DNA from: Mortierella hygrophila
Taxonomy: Eukaryota > Mortierellomycota > Mortierellomycetes > Mortierellales > Mortierellaceae
Direction of reading: 5' to 3'
Assembly: GCA_015680625.1 (NCBI GenBank)
Contig: JAAAXW010000159.1
Coordinates: 1 to 64,000, forward strand
DNA: 64,000 nt
Part shown: in pieces, positions 34,526-45,441 of the stretch
How positions within the stretch are numbered: position 1 is the first letter of the stretch
Layout of the letters: each line of letters begins with the position of its first letter
Notes under the pieces: generated by a model
Seen by the model: the letters and a program-made list of their open reading frames with translations, nothing else
Told to the model about the DNA's origin: nothing
Databases searched by the model: none
Position numbers and translations under genes: made by a program

Positions 34526-37500
34526 TACAACATGGACAACAGCTTCAACAACAACAACAGCAACAACAACAACAGCGTCAACACCCACAAATGCATGTTC
34601 AGCAGAAGCCGCAAGGCCAGATCTCACAAGGATACCCACAGGTCCCGCAATATCAGCAACAGGTGTTCACTTCTCAACAGTATCCTTTGACGGGCATGAC
34701 GCCACAACAGCAGCAACATATATTCTTGCAACAGCAGCGTCAACAGCAACAATATCAGCTTCAACAGCAACAACAGCTGTATCTGCAACAACAGCAGCAA
34801 CAACAACACCAGCTACAACAGCATCCTTCACAACAACAACAACAGCTCCCTGTACAACAACAACAACAACAACAACAGCAGCAGCAGCATGCTCTCGGCT
34901 TTGCGGCGCCTGTCCAGTTCAGCAGCCCAACTCCTGGATTCAGCCAGCCTTTGCAGTACGATCCTGCAGGAACATCCTTCACGATCGACCAATCACATCT
35001 GACCTCACCACCCAGCAGCCAAGCACACCTTCCCTCGCCATCTCCTACACCAGCACAGCTCGAGGCTCAATCACATGCTCTCCAGATGGCCGCCCATACC
35101 TTGTCTTCAACAGATGCGACCCGACTGCGCGCCCAACAAGCTTTGGCACAATCCCAAGCGCTACAGACTCAGGTCCAGATGCAAGCAATGCAGGCAAAGG
35201 CGAAGGCACAGGCACAGGCACAAGCGCAGGCTCAGGCACAGGCACAACTTCAGGCACAGGCACAAGCACAAGCACAGGTACAACTCCAGGCACAGGCACA
35301 AGCACAAGCACAAGCACAAGCACAGGCACAGGCACAAGCACAGGCACAGGCAAAGGCTAAGGCACAAGCTCAAGCTCAGGCGAATGCTCAAGCACAAGCA
35401 CAAGCACAAGCACAAGCACAAGCACAAGCACAGGCTCAAGCACAGGCTCAAGCTCTAGCCCACGCACAAGCGCAGGCCCACGCAAAATTCCTGGCGCATA
35501 ATCAGTCCTTGGCCCACAATCAGGCGATGCTCCAGCAGCCCCTCGGTTCTCCTCTTTCCAGTGTGTACTCGTCCATGTCAAGTCCCGTCGCTCAGCCAGC
35601 CTTGTTGAACGGAGCCGTTGCTACAACAATATCAACTCCCTCGACCCCCATGGCTCCCGTCACTCCGATGGCACCAGTGGCTCAAGCGGCTCCAGCGACA
35701 ATAGTGGGACCAGCAGGGACCAACAAAACTCCAAGGCAACCCTCGACACGTGGCAAAGCTAAAGCAACAGGAACCACGCGGAAGCAGGCAAACCAGCAGT
35801 TTCAGAATCAGCAGCAGGTATCTATGTCACAACCACCACCTGCACAAGCTTATCAACAGCCTCCCCCACAACAGTTTTCTGAGCAAGCGTTCCTGCAGCA
35901 GTATCAGCAACCTATGCAGCAGCAACAAAATCAACGGGTCCTCCCTCAACAGACGCAGGCACATTCAAAACAACAGGCAAAGCCCCAGATTCCTCCTGTG
36001 AGCAAGAAACCGGCGACAACGAAGGCCTACAACAGCGATGACGACTCGGACTCGGACTCGGGATCATCAAGTTCGGGAGACGAATCGTCTTCGTCTTCCT
36101 CGTCATCTTCTGGATCGTCATCTTCCTCAGAATCAGAACAGGAGTTCAAGGGGAAAACGCCACCGCCTGTCAAGAAGGCAGTGGGCAGGAAGAAGAATGT
36201 TGTGAAGGCAGGGGGCACAGCCACGCGGTGGGCAGTACCTTACGATCCAGTGTTGGTCCCCATGGGCAGTAAGACGCTGGAGAAGATTCTTGCCTGGAGG
36301 TCGAACAATGGAGCCGAGGAACTGCTGATCAAGCACAAGGTATGCAAACAACGTGGATGGATAATGGACGTCCAAGAGGTATTGCGATGACCAGGACGAA
36401 ACAACCAACTTATCCATTTTTTTGTTGATGCCATCGTCATTAGTTCTCGAGCTATCTTCATGTTGAGTGGGTGCCAAGGAAGCGGATTGAGGACGGCGAG
36501 CATTTGGGCAAAAATCGAGTCAAGAAGTTCATGGAGAAGAATGGGCAACAGACAGACTATGAGTTTTTCAACCCAGCGTTCACCAAGGTAAAGCCGATGA
36601 GTATGAAGCGTGTACCTTGCAAATGTTCTTTTATGACTGGATCTCTTTACATTTCACTGACTAGTACTGCTGCATCACTCCCTTTGATGGACTAGATCGA
36701 CCGCATCATTGACGAAGGAGAACTCACGACCGCAGATGGCGAGATTCAGATCTTTTTCTTGGTGAAGTGGTGCAACACTCCCTATGACGGCTCAACTTGG
36801 GAGAAAAAGGACGTCATCATGGGACTGGAGCCGACCAAGGTCCACGAATTTTACTCGCGCAAAATCCATCCCACCGAAAGTGCAGCCCGGCAGTTGCCCC
36901 GTCCACCACGAGGCGCATTCCGGAAACTCAAGGAGTCGCCCAACTTCAAGCACGGGAACCAGCTTCGCCAGTATCAGATGGAAGGCCTCAACTGGTTGCT
37001 GGACTGTTGGTTCAACGAGCAGGCGTGTATTATGGCCGACGAGATGGGACTGGGCAAGACCGTTCAGTCGGTGACGTTCTTGAACGAGATTCACAACACC
37101 TATCATATCCGCGGGCCCTTCCTCGTCATTGCTCCACTTTCGACCATCCCACATTGGCATCGCGAATTTGAAGCCTGGACAGACATGAATGTGGTCGTCT
37201 TTCATGGAAACATCCCTTCCAGGAACCTGATTGTCGACACGGAGTACTACTACAAAGATGTCACAGTAAGCAACTCGGATCATGAACGTTAAACCTGCGC
37301 AACGTGAAGAAACACAGAAGGCGTGAGTGAATGCTAATCAAGGTGTTTATCCGTTTGGTATTTGATTAGGGGCAAATTGTGCCAAACCTGTACAAGTTTG
37401 ACGTCTTGATCACGACCTACGAAATGGTAAGGCTCAGCAATGTTTTATCTTCTTGATTGTAAATAGACATTGGACGAAGAGTGCGACAAGCTAACGATGC

Positions 37501-40500
37501 GTTATCTTTTAATTTGCTCGTTGTTAGATTGTGGCGGCATCAGCACAGCTCAAGCCTATTGCTTGGAGGGCGATTGTTGTTGACGAGGCACACAGGTTGA
37601 AGAACTCGGTAAGGGCTCGTTCCACGGATGCGCTATGTATTTTGTGTCTCTGTATGTCTTCAATACGTGACTCTAACAACCAAAGCGTCGTTACTATGGG
37701 TTGAAATAGGCGTCGAAGGTGTCCGAGATCCTCAAGACTTACAATCTGGAACACCGCGTGCTTTTGACCGGAACACCCCTCCAGAACTCGCTGGACGAGC
37801 TTTTTGCCCTTTTGAACTTTTTGGAGCCGACTCGCTTTGCGTAAGTCTATTTTGCAAGTTTTTATATACAGGCAGTGTTCAATCACTATACCAGGGATAG
37901 CTCTTGAACTAACATCGCACGACTTTCGCCAAATTGCTCTTTCAATAGAAACGAGAAGTTGTTCTTGCAGGAGTACGGCAACTTGAAGACGGCGGCTGAG
38001 GTCGACAAACTCCAGCAGCTTCTCAAACCCTTGATGCTCCGTCGATTCAAGGAAGACGTGGAAAAGTCGATCCCTGTCAAGGAGGAAACCATCATCGAGG
38101 TCGAGCTGACGACGACTCAAAAGGCGTTCTACAGGGCCATTCTGGAGCGCAACTTTGGGTTCTTGAAGAAGGGAGGCGCTGCAGGACCGAGTCTTATCAA
38201 CGTGATGATGGAACTGCGCAAGTGCTGTATACACCCCTACCTCATTCAGGGTGCAGAGGACCGGATCGTTTCAGAGAGGAACGCCAAGACTGCTGAAGCG
38301 CAATACCAATGTCTCATCGACGCGTCTGGAAAGCTGGTTTTGATCGACAAGCTACTCAAGAAGCTAAAGGAAGGCGGGCACAAAGTACTGATCTTTTCCC
38401 AGATGACGAGATGTCTGGATCTCTTACAGGACTATCTTCGCGGACGCGCCTACCCCTACGAGCGCATTGATGGATCCGTTCGAGGAGATATGCGTCAGGC
38501 TGCAATCGATCGATTCTCGACTCTGCCAGATTCGTTTGTCTTTTTGCTTTGCACCCGTGCCGGAGGAGTCGGAATCAACTTGACGGCCGCCGACACGGTT
38601 GTCATCTTTGACAGCGACTGGAACCCTCAGAACGACCTCCAGGCGACGGCGCGTTGTCACCGCATCGGACAGACCAAGCCCGTTCAGATCTACCGACTGG
38701 TCACTAGGAACACCTACGAGAAAGAGATGTTTGATCGTGCCAGTATCAAGTTGGGACTGGACAAGGCAGTACTGCAGAAGATGGACGTCATGCCAAGTAA
38801 CTTGGATGATCTCGCAGACATGCCCAAGCCCCCGTCGTCGCTGAGCAAGAAGGAGGTGGAGGAGTTGTTAAAGAAGGGAGCCTATGGAGCACTTTTGGAT
38901 GATGATGAGACGAGCGCCAAGTTCTGCGAGGAGGACATTGACCAAATCCTGGAGCGTCGCACAACTGTCATCAAACACACAGGAAACGAGAAGGGCTCAG
39001 TCTTTTCCAAGGCTACGTTTTCGTCAACGCCCAGCGGCGAGGAGGTCGATGTTAACGATCCGCAGTTTTGGGACAAGTGGGCAGAGCGCGCCAAGGTCAA
39101 CATCCAGGAGATCACAAGCAAGGACCAGCTGATTCTCAACGCTCCTAGGAGCCGTCGTCAGGTCCAGCGGTTCGGCAAGGAACAGGGCGATTCGGACTCG
39201 GAGGATCGGGAATATGTCTCTGACCCGGACTTTGAGGATGCAGGAGGCGAGAAAGACGTCAAGGATGGAAGCAAGAAGAAGGATGCGCCTCGGCCCTGGA
39301 GCATGGCCGAGAGGCTGATGTTTGAGCGCAAGCTGATGATCTACGGCTATGGTCGCTGGGACCAAATGCACTTCTTCTTTCCTCGCAGGACCGAGAAGGA
39401 ACTCAACGCCGTCGGCTATTGTATGATCCAGCAGATCCTCCGGGACACGGCCGCGAACGCCTCAGGATCCGAGGACGATGTCAAGCTGATTGAGGAGATC
39501 GAAGCAGTGCTGGTAGAGAACGATGCGAGCAGCGGATTTGAGCCGCCCTTGACCAACGACATTCCGTTCGAAAAGGCGAGCAAAAAGGCCATCGCCGAGT
39601 TCAAGTCGTTCTTGTTGGAGGCTTCGCAGGAATATGTCGACCACATTCGCAAGAAGGGTCGCAACCTGGTGCTCAGAGTCCAGTTGATTCACACCATCCG
39701 GAGCCTTATTCCTCGCGACTGGAATGCGGCCAAACTCCTGGAGATCCCAACAGTGTCCGGCGCGCCCCCAGCTACTTGGTGGGGAGATTTCCATGACCGA
39801 GATTTGATGCTTGCCATCATCAGGTACGGATACTTGGTCACCGAGGCGCAGTACGAGGCAGTCAGGAGTGACCCCGAGTTTTGTTTCTATGGCAGACGGT
39901 ACGATTTGGCTGCCAACCGAGATGCCAATGACGACGATGCCGCTGAAGGAGCTTCTCGCATCGCCGACTATGGGGCCGGTAGCTCGAGCGAAATCCTCCC
40001 CTGGCCATCGAAATCCGACATTGGCCTCCGCCTGAGACGCATCATTTCGGCACTCCAGCGCTCCAATCAGATCGAGGCGCGGAAGAACAACATCGCTGAG
40101 AAAGACAAATCCAAGGAGCGCCAGCGTCAGGACCGTGCGCGACAGCGTGAGGAGGCAGCTCAGGAGAAACGCCACCAAAAGGTGATAGAACTGGCGTCTC
40201 GATGGACCAAGAAGGACAAGAGCGATTTCTACAGGACGATCGTCTCCTTTGGGGTTGCTCGGAGACACGCAGGCACCCGTGGCGATGGGGGATCGGTCCT
40301 TGGAACACCCGCTAACGGCTACAACCGGTCACGCCTGGCTTCCAGCTCAACCAGCCGACGCCCACCACCACTCGCTCGGAATGCCCATTCTACTCTGGAG
40401 CATGACTGGACTCGATTCAAGGAACTGTCAGGTCTTAGCAAGAAGCCGGATGAGGTCATGGAGGAGTATTATCACCACTTTGTCAAGCTCTGCCAGCAGG

Positions 40501-43432
40501 TGGTGGATAAGAACAACAATAGCCTCCAGAACCGTCATAGTCGAGAGTCGAGCTTATCATCCACCCACCCCAAGATCGATACTTCGACTGCAGGCGACGA
40601 CGACGACGACAAGGACGATAAAGAGGATGGCGCTGGAGATTCCCTTCCTCTGGATCGCGCCAAGAGAGTTCTTAAGCGTGTTGAGCTCATGAACGTCATC
40701 CGAGATGAAATCTTGACCAACCCAAGGGTATGTCGCAACCAACTATTTTGTCCATAGCTCCTTTGTTTGTTTGTTTGTTTGTTTGTTTGTTTGTTTGTTT
40801 GTTTGTTTGTTTTTTATTTTATCTTTGACGTGTTTGCTCAAGACTAACATTTTCTTTCCTCACTACACGATAGGTGGATGAGCTTTTAGGTGCAGGAAGA
40901 CGTTCACCAGGACTGCCAAGTTGGTGGTTGGCGGGTGTGCACGACAAACCGTTCCTGGAAGGTCTGGCGAAACACGGTATCAACCGACAGGACCTGATTG
41001 TCACAGACGAGTCGTTGCCGTTCGCCGCGATCAGTCAGCACTATGCAACACTCCAGAAGGAACTGCGAGAGAAGAAGAAGATTGCTGCCGCCAACGACGA
41101 GAACATGGACGATACCGTGAAGCTGAAGCAGGAGGAAGACGGTGGTGAGGACTCAGTCGAGAGGGCTGTGAAGGCGGCTGCATTTGCGGATCAGGTCGAC
41201 GGGTCGTCGTCATTGAATGGTGCTGGTGGTGAGGACTTGATGGGTCCTTCGCTTTTGGGTCACGTTGAGGGGATCGTCGGTGAGCATCTGTCGACCGTCA
41301 AGACGGAGGAAGAGATCAAGGTCGCGCTGGTTTCCGGGACAGTCATGGATGACGTCTCGTTATCGTTCATACAGGACACCAAGGATGTTCTCAGCACTGG
41401 CGGTACGGCTTTGAGTAACGGCATGGACAAGTCAGCTCAGGGGCTTATTGGCGTGAATGGCGTTGAAACTGGCGAGGCGGTAACAACTCCTGACATGAAC
41501 AAGTCCCTTCTCTCAGAGTCGACTGCGGTGAAGTCAGAATCCCCGAGCGTCGCCTCAGGTCAAACATCGTCAGGATCGGTTACCAAGGACAGGAAGCCTA
41601 CTCCGCAACAGGAATCTGACGAGTTCGTTTGGCCCAAGGAAGCCGTGGTCTTGCGCCGAGTGGACCATCTGATCGACATTGTCACGAACCCCAAACCAGT
41701 TGTCGGCAAGAAGCGCAAGATGACGGCTGTTGCTATTCCTCTGATCAACAATGACGTGGGGTCACCTGCTGCCAGCTCGGGCAAGAAGGGGCTGTTGGAT
41801 CGAGATTTCGGCAGTGATGCAGGGGACCGCAGTGACCATGGCGAGGAGACCGCTTCAGCATATTCGATACCGCCGAGCCCCAACAAGAAACCTGCTGTCG
41901 TTAAGAAGGAGAAGTTGGCGAAGAAGCCAAAAGAGCAAGTGCAGCCGGAGTTGGAGAAGGAGAAAGAAAAGGGGAAGAAGGCGAAGGTATCGGAGCCAGT
42001 TTTGGTGAAAGGAAAGAAGGACAAGAAGAGGAAAGGTCAAACCGAGGAAGAAGATCAAGCGGAGAATGAGCCGGTGACGCCCAAGAAGAAGAGGAGTAAG
42101 ACCAAGGCCTCGCCCCCAGAACTCACGACAAGCGCATCTCTGGTGACCATCTCGAGTGAGACCAACGGAACCGGCCCAGACGGATCATCCTCCAAGCAGT
42201 CGGGACTGAAGATAATGATCAAGCTCAAGATGCCCTCTATCGCTCCCCCCGCCCAGGTGATCCGTCCGTCCGATGCAAAGTCGAAGGGCAAGAAACCCGA
42301 GGCAAAGGCCAAACCAAAGGCCAAGCCTGTCAAGGAGCGTCCCCCATCTGCAGCAAACCCCAGCAAGGACGACAAGACTCCGCCTACCAAGAAGCCTGTG
42401 AGTGAACGCAAGAAGAAGGATGCCGAGTCGAGTGGAAGCGATACGGATGAGATGATGGCCATCGCGAGCAAGCAGCTGGAGTACCTGCAGCGCAAGATCC
42501 AGGAGAAAAAAAAGATGAAGCGCACCTCTAGTCCACAGTCGTCCATCCGCGATGGCGGCAAGTCTTCCAAGGCCAAGGCTCCTCCTGTCGGCGGCTCGAT
42601 CCAAGGAAACGCGTCTGTGGCCAAACCTCTGACTGACCGATACTCGAGGTCGCCACCTCCTAGTCATCAGGATTCTGGATCTCGTCGCACTAAGTCAGCG
42701 CAAAAGTCTTCTGCAGGTCATCAAAGAGGCCGTTCAAGATCAAGATCCTCACGGTCGTCTTCATCCTCTCGAAGCCGATCTTCTCGCTCCAGCTCTTCAT
42801 CAGGATCGAGCTCGTCGTCGTCATCAAGGTCGTCGCCTTCATCCAGATCTCGTTCGTCCTCGGGTTCTTCCTCCTCGGGCTCCGACTCTGATTCCCGTCG
42901 TCGTCATCGAAACCGCGGCCAGCAGATGAGAGGTCGTCAAAGGAGATCCAGCGGTGGGTCAATTCGCAGGAGACCACGCTCCATGTCTCGCTCACGTTCC
43001 CGTTCCTTCTCAAGATCCCGGTCAAGGTCTCATTCGCGCACCCGGTCTCGGAGTAGGTCTCCCAGCCGCTCAAGATCTAGATCTAGATCTAGATCCAAGT
43101 CTCCTCGTCGACTTTACTCTGGCCATGAGAGAGACCGCAGCCCACATCCGGACTCTACGGCGGCATCTTCCTCTGGTTCGGTCAACCACCAACACCAGTT
43201 GCCTCACGCTCATGGAGCGCACCTCAACGGCGTCGGTTCTTCTAATGACTATCACCATACAGCTTTTCCAGAGCAGCACCAACAACAGCAGCTGTCGGTT
43301 AGCGTGAGTGGTAAATCGAACGGAAAGAAGCGCGACAATGATGGTAATGGCGGATCCAAGCGACGCGAGGCCTTCATGGACGACGACCAGTTTGAAGATG
43401 AGGGGTACTACCACAAGAACAGCCGAGGATGA
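33955..43432 (+). CDS. CHD chromatin remodeler, class III (CHD6-9/Kismet-like), with Gln-rich head and RS tail
   Basis: ATP-driven nucleosome remodeler. Model: join(33955..33975, 34462..36339, 36444..36587, 36696..37265, 37370..37426, 37528..37608, 37710..37840, 37949..40727, 40874..43432), 2,739 aa; all phases close. Residues about 10-155 are poly-Gln and about 249-346 alternate Ala-Gln. An acidic Ser patch precedes two chromodomains (about 585-780; SSYLHVEWVPRKRI, then FFLVKWCNTPYDGSTWEKKD). The SNF2 ATPase follows: ADEMGLGKT (about 793), VVDEAHRLKN (about 909), LLTGTPLQNSLDELFALL, and helicase C with TRAGGVGINL and ATARCHRIGQ. A SANT/SLIDE-like segment starts near 1409 (RPWSMAERLMFERKL). 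A WW-x-x-x-HD...KHG motif is near 1905. Residues about 2507-2640 are Arg-Ser repeats. Wording of the ATPase (NVVVFHG, KPLMLRRFKEDVEK, MMELRKCCIHPYLI) favours class III over CHD1. Intron 1 begins GC. Confidence 0.93.
33976..34461 (+). other. GC-AG intron 1 of the CHD gene
   Basis: The first exon ends CAG followed by GCAAGT, the usual form of a GC donor, and the intron ends TTAG. The nearby GT (GTCAAA, four bases on) would put exon 2 out of frame, so the GC donor is the one that keeps the 7-codon first exon joined to the Gln-rich exon. Confidence 0.7.
34475..34900 (+). repeat. CAG/CAA tract encoding poly-glutamine
   Basis: Mixed CAG and CAA codons give several Gln runs separated by short His, Leu, Tyr or Met-containing pieces. 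Mixed codons suggest an old, relatively stable tract. Lies at the N-terminus of the CHD protein. Confidence 0.9.
35185..35475 (+). repeat. Minisatellite encoding (Ala-Gln)n
   Basis: Six-base units of the types GCACAG, GCACAA, GCTCAG and GCTCAA repeat over nearly 300 bases, with an occasional GCAAAG giving Lys. The purity makes length variation between strains likely. Open frames on other phases and the opposite strand here are by-products. Confidence 0.92.
40762..40812. repeat. (TTTG)n microsatellite in CHD intron 8
   Basis: About twelve uninterrupted TTTG units inside the intron 40728-40873, followed by a T-rich stretch before the acceptor. Confidence 0.95.
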
Positions 43433-43993
43433 GCCTTGCTTGCACACCTTGTCCCTCTGTCCCCGTCCAGCTATTTACTTCTCCTCTCTTTGTCAACCAG
43501 CAAGCGCATGTGGCGCACATGGTGACCATGTCGCGATTGCAGGTTTTTTAAAATAAAAAAATAATCACCTTCTCCTTGGCGGGAGACCAATCTAGGTAAA
43601 GCGCAGTGGTGTCGGATGTTGTGAGGGGTTTGATTCTGTTGAGCAAAAGAGGCGATGGGCTTGATCTGAGTTGTCGAGGATATCGTACCCTCGGTTTTGG
43701 AATTTGTTATTGCCTGTCATAACCTTATTTCCCCAGAATGAGTGGCCCTTGCCCGATCAAAAGACGAAACATTTTTCGTGTTTTTTCGTGGTTGCCGCGA
43801 ATGGTTTCTCATCCGTCGACGATCGATTGATGTTTGAGTTGGAACCGATGGGGAGAGAAGTAACCACAGCAAACAAAATACCATTCGCTGGGATCATATC
43901 TATCCATCTTCCTCTTCGTTCCATTCTTCTCTTTCATTCCTATCCGCCCACAGAAAAAAAAATTACTGGTCCGTCCCAACCAACACTCTCAAC
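43433..43993. other. 3' flank of the CHD gene and leader of the next gene
   Basis: Contains AATAAAAAAATAA near 43552, a likely polyadenylation region, then about 400 bases without a supported gene. Confidence 0.55.
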
Positions 43994-45211
43994 ATGGCAG
44001 AGCATACAAACCCAAATGCAAACTACAACGTCGGAGGTGTAGGTGTCCCCGGCGCGCAGGTTGAGCTTATGGAGAACATTCAATCCCAGGTCCACCAACT
44101 TCTCCAGCAACAGCAGCTCCAAAGTGACCAAAAACAGTCAGCACCTGTCCAACAACAGTACTCCCAACAGGCACATACTCGTGATCCTCTCCAGTTTGAC
44201 CATCAGTACCAACAGTCGTTCTTCACCCAGCCTACTGACAATGGGGCTATTCAGACCAACTCTGCAATGGTAGATGCAGAGATGGCGGCGCCAGCTATCG
44301 TCCCCGCGAACACTAATGTGGTCGGAGATGGGTCGCCAGGACTATCGGTCGGTGGTGTTGGTGTTCCCGGCGCCCGAGTTGAGACTCTTGACTTGATTCG
44401 GCCCCAGGCTTTTTACCAGCAGCAGCAGCAGCAGGATCAAACTATTCAGCAACAACAACATGTCGCCGGCAATGCTGGTGCTCCAGCTCAGCAGCCATTC
44501 ATCTCCACTGCTTCGGCCATTAGTGCCACTACTAAACCCGGAGAACTCGACACCGTCCAACAAGTTTCTGGATCCCGCCCACCCGTCGGGCCCTTTGACC
44601 CCTCAGCAGAGGCCACAACCACAGAACCAGCTGTCCTTCCAGCAATCTTCCTCCAACGTGAGGCATCCATGCGCCATGACCAACAAACGCCCGCCCAAAC
44701 AACTACAACCACCACAACCTCGTCTTCCACAGAAGCCACCCCTCCTCACAAGATCCACGTCGCATCCTCAGGCGCAGTAGCCGCCGCCGCCGCCGCCCAC
44801 GCAGCAGACGAATCCTCCCGAGGCCGCCGCCGCTCGTCACTTGCAGTATTGGCCGACAAGATCCGTTCCTCCACCTCGCGATCCCGTTCATCTTCACTTT
44901 CGCGCCGTCTCTCCCGGACCAGTTCTTCCACCTCGCGATCTCGTTCATCTTCACTTTCGCACCGTCTCTCCCGGACCATTTCGCGTCACTCTTTCGGCGA
45001 GGAGGAGGAAGAGGAATCTGTTGGAGGGCCTTATAAGGATGTCAAGATTGCTCAACAGGAGCATTTAGCAAAGTTGCGTGCTGAGCAGGAAAAGAACGGG
45101 ATCACTCACAACGTCGATGGTCTTCCTATCCCCCCAGCGCCCGAACGTCAACGCCGTCGGTCCAGTGTTACTCGTATCCTTGGACTTGACAAACCTTTGC
45201 TCTCTCGCTAA
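43994..45211 (+). CDS. Orphan low-complexity protein with duplicated motifs
   Basis: Single exon, 405 aa, starting MAEHTNPNANYN after a pyrimidine-rich leader. A motif, GGVGVPGAQVELMENIQSQ, occurs near residue 14 and again near residue 117 as GGVGVPGARVETLDLIRPQ, each followed by a Gln run. The middle is Gln/Thr/Pro-rich, then an alanine run (AVAAAAAAHAA). An Arg-Ser block follows, in which 19 residues (SSTSRSRSSSLSRRLSRTS) are directly repeated with two changes, then acidic EEEEEES. The tail reads PPAPERQRRRSSVTRILGLD and ends LLSR. No known domain recognised. The conserved-looking C-terminal tail with RRSS sites could be a kinase target; this is inference. Confidence 0.8.
   Translation: MAEHTNPNANYNVGGVGVPGAQVELMENIQSQVHQLLQQQQLQSDQKQSAPVQQQYSQQAHTRDPLQFDHQYQQSFFTQPTDNGAIQTNSAMVDAEMAAPAIVPANTNVVGDGSPGLSVGGVGVPGARVETLDLIRPQAFYQQQQQQDQTIQQQQHVAGNAGAPAQQPFISTASAISATTKPGELDTVQQVSGSRPPVGPFDPSAEATTTEPAVLPAIFLQREASMRHDQQTPAQTTTTTTTSSSTEATPPHKIHVASSGAVAAAAAAHAADESSRGRRRSSLAVLADKIRSSTSRSRSSSLSRRLSRTSSSTSRSRSSSLSHRLSRTISRHSFGEEEEEESVGGPYKDVKIAQQEHLAKLRAEQEKNGITHNVDGLPIPPAPERQRRRSSVTRILGLDKPLLSR
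44865..44978 (+). repeat. 57-base tandem duplication inside the orphan gene
   Basis: Two adjacent 57-base units starting at 44865 and 44922 differ at only a few positions and encode the repeated 19-residue Arg-Ser segment. The length keeps the frame. Confidence 0.9.
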
Positions 45212-45441
45212 AGAAAACTTCAACGACGGGCATCAGCAACAAAAAATCAACAACAAAAATCAACAGCGACGGGCTACTTTGCAAAGGCAGCGCCATAAGA
45301 CAACAAAAACGACAAGCAAAGAGAACTAGACATAGTGTGAAAGAATCAACTGTGACAGATTTATCAAAAAATATCCCCGAATTAAAGAAAGAAACAATTA
45401 GTGTGGTGGATGTGTGTGGATGTGTGTGGATGTGGTGGAGC

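Noticed and set aside
35045..35451. Long minus-strand frames of Leu-Cys and Val-Leu repeats opposite the CHD gene
   Set aside because: They mirror the (Ala-Gln)n minisatellite; the plus strand carries the spliced, conserved gene.
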